NCBI GenBank assembly: GCA_001414485.1
Contig: LLEY01000217.1
Span: forward strand, 25,297-89,296
Source: Calycina herbarum
Taxonomy: Eukaryota; Ascomycota; Leotiomycetes; Helotiales; Pezizellaceae
Length of the DNA stretch: 64,000 nt
Direction of reading: 5' to 3'
In this document: piece after piece, positions 1 to 12,129 of the stretch
How the letters are laid out: every line of letters starts with the position of its first letter
How positions within the stretch are numbered: the first letter of the stretch is position 1
Notes under the pieces: model-generated
What the model was told of the DNA's origin: nothing
What the model saw: only the letters and a program-made list of their open reading frames with translations
The model's database searches: none
Made by a program: the position numbers and the translations under genes

Positions 1-3000
1 TTGTGAACAGGTCACTAACCCTTGGCAGTGTTGTGCTCGATACCGCTTGTTCTTCTTCTCTCTACGCTGTACAGTAAGTTTATAATATTTCAATTGCATT
101 TCGTGAGAGGTCACAATTTTTTGCTGTGTATCTGTCACCTGACTTTGCTCCGAAAACACCTTCTCCCCCATTACTTCAGATATTATGGAATACAACACAG
201 AATTGTTCTCAAGGTTTGGGAAAATCACAAACCGTCTTTCTCATTCTTCTAAACCTCCTCGAACAATATTTTCAATTATCCTAGAACATCTGGCACAAGA
301 CCTAATAAGGAGGGTGTACACGGAAGAAACAAAAACCATCATACCATTTTTTTATAAAGCAGTTCTGAACTTGAAGATGAGAGATGCTGACTCAGACCTT
401 AAAGCATGGCTTGCGCTGCTCTCGATGCGGGCGAGTGTGATTCTGCCATCGCTGCTGGTGCCAATTTGATCCAGTCTCCAGAACAGCACTTGGGTACCAT
501 GAAAGCCGGTGTGCTTTCTGGTACTTCTACTTGCCATACCTTCGACACTTCTGCAGATGGTTACGGAAGAGCCGATGGTATTGGTGCCGTCCTCCTCAAG
601 AAGCTTAGCAAGGCTCTTGAAGATAACGACCCAATCCGAGGTATCATTCGTGGTTCGGCCGTCAATGCCAACGGAAAGACCAATGGTATCACACTTCCAA
701 GTGCAGATGGACAAGAGGCTGTCATCCGCAAGGCCTACGCCAAGGCCGGCTTGGAGCACGTTCTCAACGAAACCGCTTACGTTGAGTGTCACGGAACTGG
801 TACCCCAGTAGGAGACCCAATTGAAGTCGAGGCTGTTTCCAGAGTCTTCAAGAAGAGGCTCGCAGGAAACCCACTTCTCATTGGCTCCGTCAAAACAAAT
901 ATGGGTCACAGTGAGGCGGCATCTGGATTTTCGAGCATGTTCAAGGTTGCCTTGGCTCTCGAAAAGAGCACAATCCCACCAACGATTGGTGTTAAGAATG
1001 TCAACCCAAAGATTAAGACCCAGGAATGGGGTGTAAAGATTGTCACCGGGCAAACCGAGTGGCCCACAGAGAACCCAGAATTCAGCTTGTCAAAACCAAC
1101 TCGAAGAGCAGGCATCAATTCCTTCGGATATGGAGGAGCAAACTCCCACGTCATCTTGGAATCTGCACAAAACTTCATCCCAGCCAAGAATGGCCCATCA
1201 TCCGAGAGATTGTCTCAACTGAGACCTACATTCATTCTCCCAATTTCAGCCAATACCCCTGCCTCTTTGGAGGGACAAATCAAGAACCTCTCGTCCATTG
1301 ACATGAGCGAAGTCAATGTGGTCGATTTGGCATACACTCTTGGCTCACGCAGATCCAAGCTTGCCACCCGAGCTTTCACTTTGGCTGGCCAAAAGACCCT
1401 CAAGGAAGATCTCAGCCCCGACAGCATTGTACATATGGGCGAAAAATCTTACTCTAAACTTCCATTTGCATTCGTTTTTACTGGACAAGGTGCTCAATGG
1501 GCACAAATGGGCAAGGAGCTCATCGAAGAATTCCCTTCGTTCCGCCGCAGTCTTGTGGAGTTGGATAATGTCCTTCAAACTCTTCCACATGCTCCAAAAT
1601 GGACTCTACGACAGGCCATCCTCGACACCAAGGATGTTTCAAAGATCAACCACGTCACTCGTTCGCAGCCTGTTTGTACCGCTATCCAAATTGCCTACGT
1701 TCAATTACTCTCCAAGTGGGGCATCAAGCCTGAGGGTGTGATTGGCCACAGTTCCGGTGAAATTGGAGCTGCTTTCGCTGCCGGTTTCCTCACAGCAGCT
1801 GAAGCGATAATTGTAGCATATTATCGTGGATATGTTGTTGGCGAAAGCAAGAACCCAGTTCCAGGAGCAATGATGGCTGCTGGTCTTGGAAAGGAGCAGG
1901 CTCAAGCTGAGATTGACGCTCTTGGCCTCTCCGCAGCTATCCGCGTTGCTTGCATCAACTCCCCTGAGAGCGTCACTATCAGTGGAGATGCCTACGGAAT
2001 TGACAAGCTCCTCGCTAAGCTACAAGAAGCTGGTACCTTTGCTCGAAAACTAGCTACTGATGGAAGAGCCTATCACTCTCATCACATGTCTCTCCTTGGA
2101 CAAGATTATGAGGACCTTCTCGAACAGAACTTGCCAAGTATTCCACAATCAAAGAGACAACATACCGCTCAATGGATCTCATCAGTTACCGGTGAAGCCG
2201 TGTCTGGAAAGGTCCTCCCCAGCTACTGGCGTTCTAACTTGGAGTCTCCTGTCCGATTCAGCGACGCTGTTGAGGGGGTTCTCAAGATTGCCAAATTCCA
2301 CATGATCGAGTTGGGTCCTCACTCTGCTCTTGAGCTCCCAATCAAGCAAACGAAAGCCAAGTTAAACATCAAAGCAGACGATGTCCACTACTCTGCTGCC
2401 CTCACTCGAGGAAAGAACGCTGTCACCTGTGTCTTGAACCTGGTCGGCCAACTCTTCCTTTACGGCCACAACATTGACTTTGCCCAAGTCAACTATGTTG
2501 AAGCATCAATCACCTCACAAGCTTCCCATGATTCGCCATATGCTCAGAACTCCCAAGGCAAAGTTCTCCCAGATCTTCCACCGTATGCATGGACCTACGA
2601 AAACCTCTTGTGGAATGAGTGCCGCTCAAGTGTCGAGTTCCGAAACCGAAAATACCCTCACCACGATCTTCTCGGTTCTCAAATTCCAGGTGGCAATGGC
2701 TTGCAAACATCCTGGAGAAACATTCTCAAGGTTGAAGACGTGCCGTGGTTGAAAGATCACAAGTTGGAAGAGACAGTCGTCTTCCCTGGAGCTGGCTATG
2801 TTGCTATGGCTATCGAGGCAGCATGCCAGGTTGCCGGCAAGACCGTTGCAGACGCTCCATCTTTCAGTCTTCGTCATGTTCAAATTCTCAAGGCATTTGT
2901 TCTCTCTGCTGACGCAAATGACGGAGGAGCTGAGATTTTCACCACTCTTCGTCCCATGGCAATCTCAGGCACAACCAATTCCAAGAGCTGGTGGGAATTT

Positions 3001-6000
3001 GAGATCACGAGCTACAAGGATGAGCTATCCACCACCCATGCTGCTGGAAAGATCAGCATCGAGGACACCTCAGACAATCTCAAAGCCTCAATTCTTCCTT
3101 CTGAGGTAGATCTTGAAGGTCTCGCCATGCGAAACTGGTATGGTCAATTCATCAAGGTCGGCCTTAACTTCGGCCCTGCCTTCACCTCCATCAAAGAAAT
3201 CCAGACTCCAAGATCCAAGACTGGCAGACACGCTATCGCAAAGACGCAACTTTTGCAAGGCGGTGGTGAGGGAAAGACAACTCAATCTCAATATGTCATC
3301 CACCCAATCACCATTGATGCTATGTTGCAAGCTGGTATCATCGCTGGTACCTCCGGTGTGATCAAGGATCTCGGTGCCAATGTTCCGGTTTCTATTGGTG
3401 AGGCATACTTCCAGACACCAAAAACTCCAGCAGGAGAGGATTGGTTGATTGATACATCTGCTGAAAGAGTTGGTTTCTCGGCAATTGTCATCACTGCTGC
3501 TATGCACAATGGACAAGGTCAAACATGCGCTTACCTCAAGGACGTTCACGCCACTGGATATCAAGGTGCTGCTCAAGTTGAAGAGGAAGAAGACCGTGAG
3601 CCTATGCTCAGATTGCTTTGGAAGCCAGATGTGTCCATCATTTCAAGCAAAAGCTTCGCTGAATATCTCGCCCTTTCCGGTTCCCAGGATGCAAAACTCG
3701 TTGCTGCCTTGGATCTCATTGCACACAAAGATCCAGGTCTCAAAATCTTGGATGTAAACACCCCACTAGACCTCAGCAAGAAGTTTTTGGATGTTCTCCG
3801 CGTGGACACCCCATTCAAACGATTCCGATCATATGCCAGAGCCCACTTCTCCGAGAAGAACGAGCTCGTTGTCGAGAATGTCGAAACCCTTCAATCTCTC
3901 AACGAACCCAAAGCAAGCAAGGGCAAGACCGAAGGAGAATACGATGTTGTTGTCGTACCAAGCGGGTTTGACAGCCGAGACTTCGCCACCTTTTCTAAAC
4001 TGCTTGCTCCAGGTGGAAAACTCCTAGTTCAATCATCGAAGTACAAGTCATTCGAGGGTTTCTCTACCATTGCTGACAAGACCATTGCCATTTCCACCTT
4101 ACTCCCAACTGAGGCGGCTAAGATTAAGCTACGCGATATTCTCGTTGTGGAGGAGGCTGGACAAAAATCTTTCAACGACGTCTTGATCAAGAACCTCTCC
4201 AAGACCCTTGGCCAAACTATTGAGCGTGTTTCTCTCCACAGCTTGACTGAGGCTGCTGTCAAACCAAAGTCCACCATCATCTCCACTATTGAGCTCAGCC
4301 GCCCCGTCATGTCTACTTTGACCGCCGCTGAGATGGTCAAGGTCAAGATAATGACTGACAAGGCACTCAACCTCGTCTGGTTCACTGGTGGTAACAACTT
4401 CGAGGGAGAGCGACCAGATTTCTCCTTGATCTCCGGTCTTTCCCGTGCACTCATGCTCGAACAACCATCTTTGAAATTTATCACTCTGGATTTGGACTCT
4501 CCTCAACAGAGCGTGGATTCCATGCAAACAATCAACAAATTCCTCAAGGATGCCCACCAGACCGACCCAACTGATTTCGAGTTTGTCTTGCAGAGAGAAA
4601 TCCTCCACGTCAGCCGAATGGTTCCAGAAGAGAGCATGAACCGTACTTTCCGTGAGAAGCAAGGAGAGATTCCAAAGCTCACTTCCCTCAAGGATGCCAA
4701 GCCAGCACGTCTCGCCATTGGCACTGTTGGTCAATTTGACAGTTTGTTCTTCAAGGAAGAGAGACCAGATATCTCCCCTCTTGCCGCTGGCACTGTTGAG
4801 ATTGAAGTCAAGTCTGTCGGCTTGAACGCAAAGGATTTCTATGCCCTCGCTGGTAAAGTTGAGACCAAGGATGCTGGCTGCAAGCTCGAGTGCAGTGGTG
4901 TTGTTACCAGAGTCGCTAGAGATAACATTAACCGTCTCAAGGTTGGTGATCGTGTGGTGGTCATGGGTCCCGGTCACTTCTTGACCCATGAGCAATTCCC
5001 AGAATGGGCCTGCCAAAAGCTTGAAGATAACGAGGACTTCAATGTTGTCTCTACTCTTCCGATTGCCTTCTCCACCGCCATCTACGCCCTCCACAACCGT
5101 GCCAACATCCAAGATGGCGAGTCTGTTCTCATCCACTCCGCAGCTGGTGGTTTGGGTATAGCTGCAATTCAGATCGCTCAGCTCATCAACGCCGATATCT
5201 ACGCAACTGTCAGTACCGAGGCCAAGAAGGACTACCTTGTCAAGGAGTTCGGCTTGAACAGAGACCACATCTTCAACTCTCGTGACTCTTCTTTCCTCGC
5301 TGATGTCCTTGCTGCTACCAACGGCCGAGGCGTTGATATCGTCCTCAACTCTCTTACTGGTGATCTCTTGCACGACAGTTGGAGAGCATGTGCTCCTTTC
5401 GGAAGATTCGTTGAAGTCGGAAAGCGTGATATTGTTGATGCCGGTAAACTCGACATGGAGATGTTCACCAAGAACGTTACCTTTACTGCTTTCGATCTGA
5501 GTTTCCTCTATGATGCTTCCAATCCTAAGCTGTACAGCGTTTGGTCAAGCCTCGTCGCCGAAACCATGTCCCTGTACAGACAAAAGAAGATCCGAGCTGT
5601 CGAGCCATTGAAGGTCTTCGATGTCTCGGAGATTACTCAAGCTTACCGTTACTTTGGTCTTGGTAACCGTATGGGTAAGATCGCCATCTCCCTCGAGAAC
5701 AACGACTCCATGATTCCAGTAAGTTATCCTTAACATTCCTCACAGTGCAAAACTAACAAATCTTGTAGACTCTACCTTCTAAATTCGATTCTTCATTCAG
5801 CTCAGAGAAAACCTATCTCATGATTGGATGTCTCGGTGGTCTTGGACGAAGTATCTCAAAATGGATGGTCAAGAGAGGTGCCAAGAAATTCGTCTTCATT
5901 GGTCGTAGCGGTACTGATAGAAAGCCCGCACGACTCCTTGTCGACGATTTGGAGGAATCCGGAGCCCATGTCGATGTAGTCCGTGGTGATGTCGGTGTCT

Positions 6001-6932
6001 ATGCTGATGTCAAGAAGGCTGTCGACATCATCAAGGGACCAATTGGTGGTGTTGTCCAGGCAGCAATGGGTCTCGACGAGGCACTTTGGACCAGCATGTC
6101 CATCGATTACTGGCACACCGGTATCGACCCCAAGCTCGTCGGATCATGGAACTTGTACAACGCAATTGAAGGCCGCTCCAACGACCTCGACTTCTTCCTC
6201 ATGACCTCTTCCGTCTCAGGAAGTGTTGGTACAGCCACTGAAGGAAACTACTGCGCTGCCAACTACTTCTTGGATGTCTTTGCTCGTTTCCTCAAGAGCA
6301 AGGGTCTCCCAGGTATCTCCATTGGTCTTGGTATGATTTCTGAAGTCGGATATCTCCACGAGAACCCTGAGATTGAAGCTCTCCTCTTGAGAAAGGGTAT
6401 CCAAGCCATCAACGAGGATGAACTCCTCCAAATCGTTGATATCTCACTCTCCTACAAGGGTGACACTGTCTACGATAAGAAGGCTGCGGGCCACGTCCTC
6501 ACTGGTCTCGAACCTCTTGGCATGAAAGCCCTCCGAAAGGCAGGGTTCGCCGGTACCAACCCCACACTCAACGATCCCCGTGCCAGTCTTCTCGCCGCTG
6601 CCCTCGACAGCGAGGCAGATAGCGATTTGAAGAACAACTCTGGTCTCCCAGCTGAACTTGCGGCTGCTCTTGAGGGTGGTGGAGATGTCTTAGATGCCGT
6701 TATGGGATTGATCCTCAAGCGATTCTCGAACTTAGTCTTGCTTCAACTCGACAAGATTGATGTCAAGAGATCTTTGGCAAGATTTGGTATGGATAGTATG
6801 TTGGCGGCTGAGTTCCGTACTTGGTTCTTCCAGGCTTTCAAGGTGGATGTTCCTTTCCTTACCCTGTTGGCTGAGAGTACTACTTTGAGTGCGCTTGGAG
6901 AGTTGGTTTGTGAGGAGATTGAGGCTGAGTAG
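1..6932 (+). CDS. Highly reducing type I polyketide synthase (5' partial)
   Basis: Iterative megasynthase that builds a reduced polyketide from malonyl-CoA in the cytosol. Exons by my reading: before 3..73, 405..5718, 5769..6932 (2182 codons visible, in frame throughout). The first exon encodes the KS active-site motif DTACSSS at 39-59, and the donor GTAAGT at 74 follows. The next exon resumes with MACAALDAGEC; KS histidines lie in ECHGTGTP (790) and NMGHSEAASG. Then come AT (GHSSGE near 1744), DH (DHKLEETVVFPG near 2758), a methyltransferase-like core lacking the glycine-rich SAM loop, ER (SAAGGLGIAAIQIA), KR after the second intron (GCLGGLGRSI), and an ACP with phosphopantetheine serine in GMDSM (6795). 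There is no C-terminal thioesterase or reductase, so release must happen in trans. The N-terminus and any cluster partners lie left of the window. The domain order is certain; the product cannot be predicted. Confidence 0.96.
74..404 (+). other. Intron inside the PKS ketosynthase
   Basis: Donor GTAAGT directly follows the KS cysteine motif. A CTGAC branch-like site at about 387-391 precedes the acceptor AAG at 402-404. Splicing joins CA|C and restores the usual run from DTACSSS to MACAALDAGE. At 331 nt it is much longer than the other introns here (about 50 nt). All frames inside it carry stops or show no similarity to the gene. Confidence 0.85.
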
Positions 6933-8136
6933 ATTTGGGAGCTGTTTCTTTTAGGTATTAAGATTTTTGCTTTTGGGTTTTCTTATGTTTGATTGTTAGA
7001 TGGATTGAAAGATTGTATTTGAAAGTATATGGTCTTCTATGGGTTGAGGTTTCTTTCCCTCTTTTATGTTTACCTGGTTTACCTGGGATGGGATGGCTTC
7101 ATAGAATTTCTTATGGATATATGATATGAAATAAAAAATTCCCTCATAAATATGTATCCCTTCATACGCTCCTTGTTTTTTGGTGTACCATTAGAAGACG
7201 CTATTTGGCAGAACAGATTCACAACAGTGTAGATAAATCTTAAATTTGATAGTTTTCTCCTGTTAATTAGTAGGTAACCTACTGAAACGATGTGCAACAA
7301 AATATGCACGTCAGTCCAAAAGGGGGAATAGAGGGGTAGTGGTAACGTGGGTGGCTGTGATTTTTGAGGTGGTGGTTTACTGGGTTACGGGTTACTAGTG
7401 GCTTACCTACAGGTTTACTCGCAAAAAGGGTTAGAGAAGGAGAGGTGGGGATATCAATTCTCTCAACCTCCGGGGAATGAATGATCACAGCCTTCTTGGA
7501 TGATCAGCCTAGGATTTTTCTAACCGTCAAAACTCACCCCTGGGAAATGGAAGGAGAAAAAGATAATACGATCACGTAGAAGAAAATTAAAAGAACACAA
7601 ATACTTGTTACTAGCTTACTAGCTTACTACTAGCTTACTGATGGCTTACTCGCAGCTTACTTGCATCTTATTACTAGAGAGTTAGACAGGGAAAGGATGC
7701 TGGTATCAAATCACCTAACTTCTTTGAGTCAATAGCTGGGTACTTTTGGGTAGCTGCGGCCAGAGGATCCCAGAAGCAAGATAGTAATAATCGTAGCAAG
7801 GAGTTTTACAGGCTTACTTAGTAATTACTAGTAGCTTACCGGCGAAGACGTAGACAGAAAGATGGTGCGGATATTACCTCAAATAAAGATATCTATCTTT
7901 CAGGTTCAACGCGACCCAACCCATTATGAAAGCGCATTCGCAAATTGACCCAAGTCTCACGTGACCTACTAGGAAACTAAGTTCCAAACTAAAGGGTTAG
8001 TGAAACTCGCAACTCAGTCATATTCTGAGTCATATTGCAATATCTAAGTGAAGTTGCATTCAGCAACGCGACACGTTTTCAAAATTTACTCTAAATTTCC
8101 ACAACATCTCGCATAACCGAGCACACTTTGCCCACG
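6933..8136. other. Intergenic region after the PKS, with degenerate repeats
   Basis: No gene is supported here. The first 300 bp are T-rich and suit the PKS 3' UTR and terminator. From about 7370 the sequence is built of short CTTACTAG-like words within three diverged repeat units (described separately). The last 200 bp precede a small ORF and include a CACGTG at about 7960. Confidence 0.6.
7370..7920. repeat. Three diverged direct repeats of about 200 bp
   Basis: Each unit starts with runs of GCTTACT/TACTAG words and continues into a purine-rich block ending in a GGATATC- or GGTATC-like site and an AACCTC/AACTTC/ACCTC box. The three blocks lie near 7425-7475, 7680-7725 and 7850-7890. Identity is low and spacing uneven, so this is either an old tandem array or a decayed repetitive element. 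Confidence 0.45.
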
Positions 8137-8451
8137 ATGAAGATCGGCAAGTATGTGAAAGTGGATGAATCCCAACTTCGTCCTCTTTCCCCTGGCAGAG
8201 TTCCGAGACCACAAATAAGTCGCAAGTACGGCCAACGTCCAATTTCTGATGAAACCAGACGAGCATTCGAAGAAAACCTCTCACCAGAAATTCTCGCAGA
8301 AGTAAAAGAGAAGCTCAAGCGGGACTGGTTTATACTAGAACTTCAGCAGATGTGGTCACCCCCCGACACTTTACGACTCCTAACACAAATGTCTAAACTA
8401 CATACGATTTCGAAGAAGGAGGCAAAGAACACGTTGGGTGAGATCAATTAG
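8137..8451 (+). CDS. Small hypothetical protein (104 aa)
   Basis: An uninterrupted ORF starting at MKIGKYVKV. The protein is basic and proline-rich at first (LSPGRVPRPQISRKYGQRP) and then looks helical and charged (SPEILAEVKEKLKRDW). It has no signal peptide or membrane segment, and I do not recognise a family. An in-frame TTG at 8128 would add three residues, but the ATG at 8137 has the better context. It is flanked by repetitive and transposon-rich DNA, so it may be a surviving exon of a decayed gene. Transcript evidence would decide. Confidence 0.4.
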   Translation: MKIGKYVKVDESQLRPLSPGRVPRPQISRKYGQRPISDETRRAFEENLSPEILAEVKEKLKRDWFILELQQMWSPPDTLRLLTQMSKLHTISKKEAKNTLGEIN

Positions 8452-8953
8452 GGGAATCCCGAGTTTTATGCGAAACCATTTTACAATAAAGCTACATTTT
8501 TTTATTGGATGCATTAATGATGCTCAGCGATAAATATGGATTAGACGTTGATCCTTCGTTTAAGCTTACCTGGGTTTGAATATGAAGCTACTTGGTCAAG
8601 TCTGGCATGCTCAATTGTATGAAGTGCGCAAGTACAGGGGTTGATGAGATTTTGAGTATACTACTGTTCAGAAGACGAAGATGCTTAGTTTTCCCAAGGA
8701 GGAATCATAGCTAAGTGAGAACATTAGAACTACATGTCGATCAATAATTTTAGTGTATACTGCAGCCCCGAAATTCAAATACGACGATACGTACTTAACT
8801 AGAATTGGTAATTGAAGAAATTTCAGAGAAGACTTGGAAGAATGAGACACTCAACTACTCGAGTCTTCTAAATTCTCTCAACAAACTTGTAAAATTATTT
8901 GAGATCTACTTGAGTGAGGGAAAAAGACATTCGCTTTCAAAACAGAATCATGA

Positions 8954-9140
8954 ACAGTAAAAGCGGCAGTAAATTTTCAGGTTCATACCTGCCTTCCTCT
9001 CAAGGGAATTAACTCAAATACCTGGGACAATTTAGAATATTAACCTAAGGGATTTGAAACAATGAAGTACGATTGTGAAAACTATCTGGATTAATTACCA
9101 TGAGTTGATATACTTGTTAACTTACTGCCGCTTTTATTGT
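8954..9140. repeat. MITE copy 1 (about 187 bp)
   Basis: The left end ACAGTAAAAGCGGCAGTAA is matched in inverted orientation at the right end by TTACTGCCGCTTTTATTGT (one mismatch in 19). The interior is non-coding and includes ACAATTTAGAA/GAAACAATG words shared loosely with the copies at 46191 and 52415. No transposase is inside, as expected of a miniature inverted-repeat element mobilised in trans. A clear target duplication is not visible. Confidence 0.75.
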
Positions 9141-9817
9141 CCAACGAGAGAATTTAGTGCTCGCTTAGAGCAGAAGCACAGATCAACATGTAATGATGTA
9201 ACCTGAAGGACTCAGAGTGAATGCTTTCGGGTTTTGCTCGGTAGCTTGTTAGTGTAAAGCTAGAGTAGGTTTTTTCAGTTACGTTTACTAGGTGCACTTC
9301 TAGCACAATTTAAGTCTTTGTTGACCAAGACCATCTCCCCCAAAGAAGCAAAGCTGTAAAGATGGCATCACAACTGTCAAAAGAGTCAGATTTCTGTAAT
9401 GAAGACATCAATCACTTGTTACACACTCCAAAAGAGGTTCAAGCTACAGAAACTGGCATCAGAAATGCCCAAAGCCTTCAATTTTTGGCGACAGATCAAG
9501 CAGATTCATCAGACACCCCAAAAGAGACGCCTGTCAGCACAGGAACCAAAGAAGGTATCATTGCAGAAACTCCACCCACCTATTTAACCTCAATTAAAAC
9601 CAATAAAATAGTTCTAGATCAAGTTGAACGTGTCTACCGACGAGACTGGCCTATGAATTGCTACCTCAATCTCCTTCCCAACGAACTCCTCCCAATTTTC
9701 AGAGAGGTACTTGACCACAACATCGAAACCTTGGAGTCCTGGCGAGGCGAACAGATATTCATTGAAGATGATCTTGAGCCACTGAGCTTCGAAGATAGGT
9801 CGGATGGGGATTATGTA

Positions 9818-11150
9818 AGAGTTGTGGCCACAGCTCGTGGCACACCTAAGCGAGAACACCAAAACCTAGACTCTATTTTTAAAAATATATTATAAATCCA
9901 ATTCTAATTATTTTGACTCTAAATTAAAAACTTATATTAATGAATAGTAGCTAATCCACGTACTTTGATAACATCTTCTAGTTTACATGTTAATTTCTCA
10001 GTATATACCTAATAATCACGTGGATCTACTAGATCCCAAAGCCTTTAGATCTCCCTTATTAACTCCTCCTTAGAAGTCGGTACAAAGGGCAACTTTTTTA
10101 GCTCTTCTTTCATCCACTGCCAGACCTTCTCAATTACGTTTAAATCAGGGGAAGAAGGAGGCCAATTAAACCCGCGGATGCTATGTTCGAGCTTAGCTAA
10201 ACGAGCATGTCCCTTGTGCACCTTAGAACAGTCTTCCATAAAGATATACTCAGTTCCAAGCTTGTCGAATAAGGGAAAGATAACTGGCTCGAGAACTTGG
10301 TCCCTATAGGCGCGGGAATTCACCCCTTTACAGCCTTGTTCCTTTTCTAAGAAGACAAGAGGGGATTTATAATCCCAGCCGATCGCGCCCCAGATCATAA
10401 CCGACACCCTCCCTGAACGATAAGTCGACCGAATACAGTTAGGACACCGTTTTTCGTCTATACGCCGCGTTACCCAAACCCTCCCACTCTTTCCAAGCTC
10501 GAATATACACTCATCCGACCATATAACCTTCCTCCAGTCCCCCCCCCTTGGATTCGAGGCAGCGTAGTCAGAGGTCCCTCACCAACGGTGTTCTAGTGCA
10601 AAACCAAGGCGCTTTTTAGCTTGTTTCCGGGATATCAAAGGTCGAGGGCATACTACGCAGCGACGGTAGCCTACGTAGCGTAGTTCTCGTCGAATAGTAC
10701 GTGCTGATGCGTCGATACCGAGGATGTTTCGGACTCGCTCGAAAGTTACACGACGAGTAGTATAATTTGTCGATATAAATCGAATAATCCGGCGAATATC
10801 CCTCTTTCCTAGTCGCCTCCTTTGATATTGCTTCCCTTTCCGTGTACATCGACTTGTTCCGTCCTTGCAAATCCGTCTCGCAGTGGTTCTAGGAACCCCT
10901 AATTCTTTGTGTATCCATCCCCACGATTTTCCGTCGCTTCGCGCTTGTTATACTCTAGCCCTTTTCGGTGTATGCCAATTGTGACCAGGCTCGTGTATAG
11001 GAGAGGAGGAGAGGATTCGGTCTGCCATTCTTAATTTAGAGAGTTTTGGACGAAAGGTTGAATTATAGTAGATTTTTGAAAAGGGAGTGTCGGAAATTAA
11101 GGTGGGGACAAATCTCGCTTAGGTGTGCCACGAGCTGTGGCCACAACTCT
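9818..11150 (-). mobile_element. Tc1/mariner-type DNA transposon
   Basis: The 38-bp terminal inverted repeats are perfect: the left starts AGAGTTGTGGCCACAGCTCG at 9818 and the right is its reverse complement ending at 11150. A TA dinucleotide flanks each end (9816-9817 and 11151-11152), the usual Tc1/mariner duplication. Length is 1333 bp with one transposase gene on the minus strand. Perfect repeats and a cleanly restorable host frame point to a fairly recent insertion, yet the transposase has two stops, so this copy can move only if helped by another. Confidence 0.96.
10045..11028 (-). pseudogene. Tc1-like transposase, two in-frame stops
   Basis: One continuous frame of 328 codons from ATG at 11028, within the size range of Tc1 transposases. 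The N-terminal half is basic and HTH-like (WGWIHKELGVPRTTARR; later TTRRVTFERVRNILGI). The DDE half carries VIWSDECIFE for the first Asp, FMEDCSKVHKGH for the second, and WPPSSPDLNVIEKVW for the final acidic residue, spaced about 34 residues from the second. A TAA interrupts the N-terminus (about codon 27; CAA to TAA would explain it) and a TGA sits at 10579-10581 (CGA to TGA would explain it). Both are C-to-T on the coding strand, as RIP or deamination would give. It is otherwise nearly intact. Confidence 0.92.
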
Positions 11151-12129
11151 TACATTATTTGAAACGACTCGATGGCAAGGTTGACAATCTACTCCCAGCT
11201 CTAGAGCTCGCTCTTATCCCCGAAAGAAGACTGTACCGAGTGTTTTTCTACATGAGGATGGAGGCTTGCGTTTTGGTTCTTCGTCCATCGTTGTCGTTTG
11301 ATTGGTCTGAAGGCTTCTCTGTTCTTTCTGAGGCGTGGGAGGAACCGCGAATTAAATCTCTTCAAGCTCCTCCTTATCGATCGACAAAAGAAGACGATGA
11401 TAAGGTATTCGAGTGGCTAGGGTATAGAGACCGACTTCCTCAACATGGTGAGAGCAATTGGGGTTCGGGGGGCACATACGACATTAAACGCATCGGAAAA
11501 CATCAAAACTTACAAAGTCCGAAGACCTGGAATTGGGAGTATCCAGCATTGGAATTTATGTCCCCGTTGATGAGAAGAGCAGTTCGAGTAGTCAAGTTAT
11601 ACGCTCTGTGAGTATCTGGGTTATCTTTGGAATTTAGTAAGACTAGAGACTGATTATTACAGGTCAAAGAAAGACCCATATCATTGCTTCAGAAATATGT
11701 TTGATGTCGGAGAATACGAGAATGAGATGGAACACAAGACTATGGGTGCCATAGGTAAGGTCTTGGAACAGGTAAGCCATCCGAAGTCCTCCTATTGATG
11801 AAAGCTAATACAAGATAGGCAGCTGAGCTTTTGCCTCCCGAGGTCGAGAAATTGACGATTCAATTCGAAGAAAACTATGACTGGAGCGAAAGAAACCACA
11901 AGAATTTCAAGGACAAATACCAGCAGGGTCTCCAAAAATTCTTAGATCATTGCAATACAAACAATCTGATGTTTGTTGAGGCGGGGAGTACCGACTTGAT
12001 TGACGACGTTGCAACTGATGGTTCCTATTCCGTGCCAACCTCTGGCTGGGAAAGTCTTGAGTCCGCGATCGCAATTGTGGCCCTCACTGATGAGTGGCTC
12101 CGTCAATCATGGATGTGATGGCATGAGGA

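Larger units (their letters stand above)
9362..12118 (+). pseudogene. Unknown fungal gene split by a Tc1-like transposon
   Basis: The reading frame from ATG 9362 runs to the TA at 9816-9817, is interrupted by 1333 bp of transposon, and resumes in the same frame at 11153. Two introns follow: 11608-11662 (GTGAGT...ACAG) and 11772-11818 (GTAAGC...TAG). The last exon ends in TGA at 12118. Without the insertion the exons (9362-9817, 11153-11607, 11663-11771, 11819-12118) give 1320 nt, or 439 aa, with no other stop. The protein is acidic and soluble with no signal or membrane segment; W-rich stretches such as NWEYPALEFM and YDWSERNH stand out. I do not recognise the family. As it stands, translation reads into the transposon and stops at 9895. 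Decayed coding repeats after 12118 suggest the ancestral gene was longer. Confidence 0.85.

Noticed and set aside
352..1053. Long minus-strand ORF (233 aa) opposite the PKS
   Set aside because: It is a mirror of the KS coding strand with no motif of its own. The plus-strand frame has a full set of catalytic motifs.
4129..5373. 414-aa minus-strand ORF opposite the PKS ER region
   Set aside because: Low-complexity Val/Glu/Asp/Ser composition typical of an antisense shadow; the sense frame is the enoylreductase.
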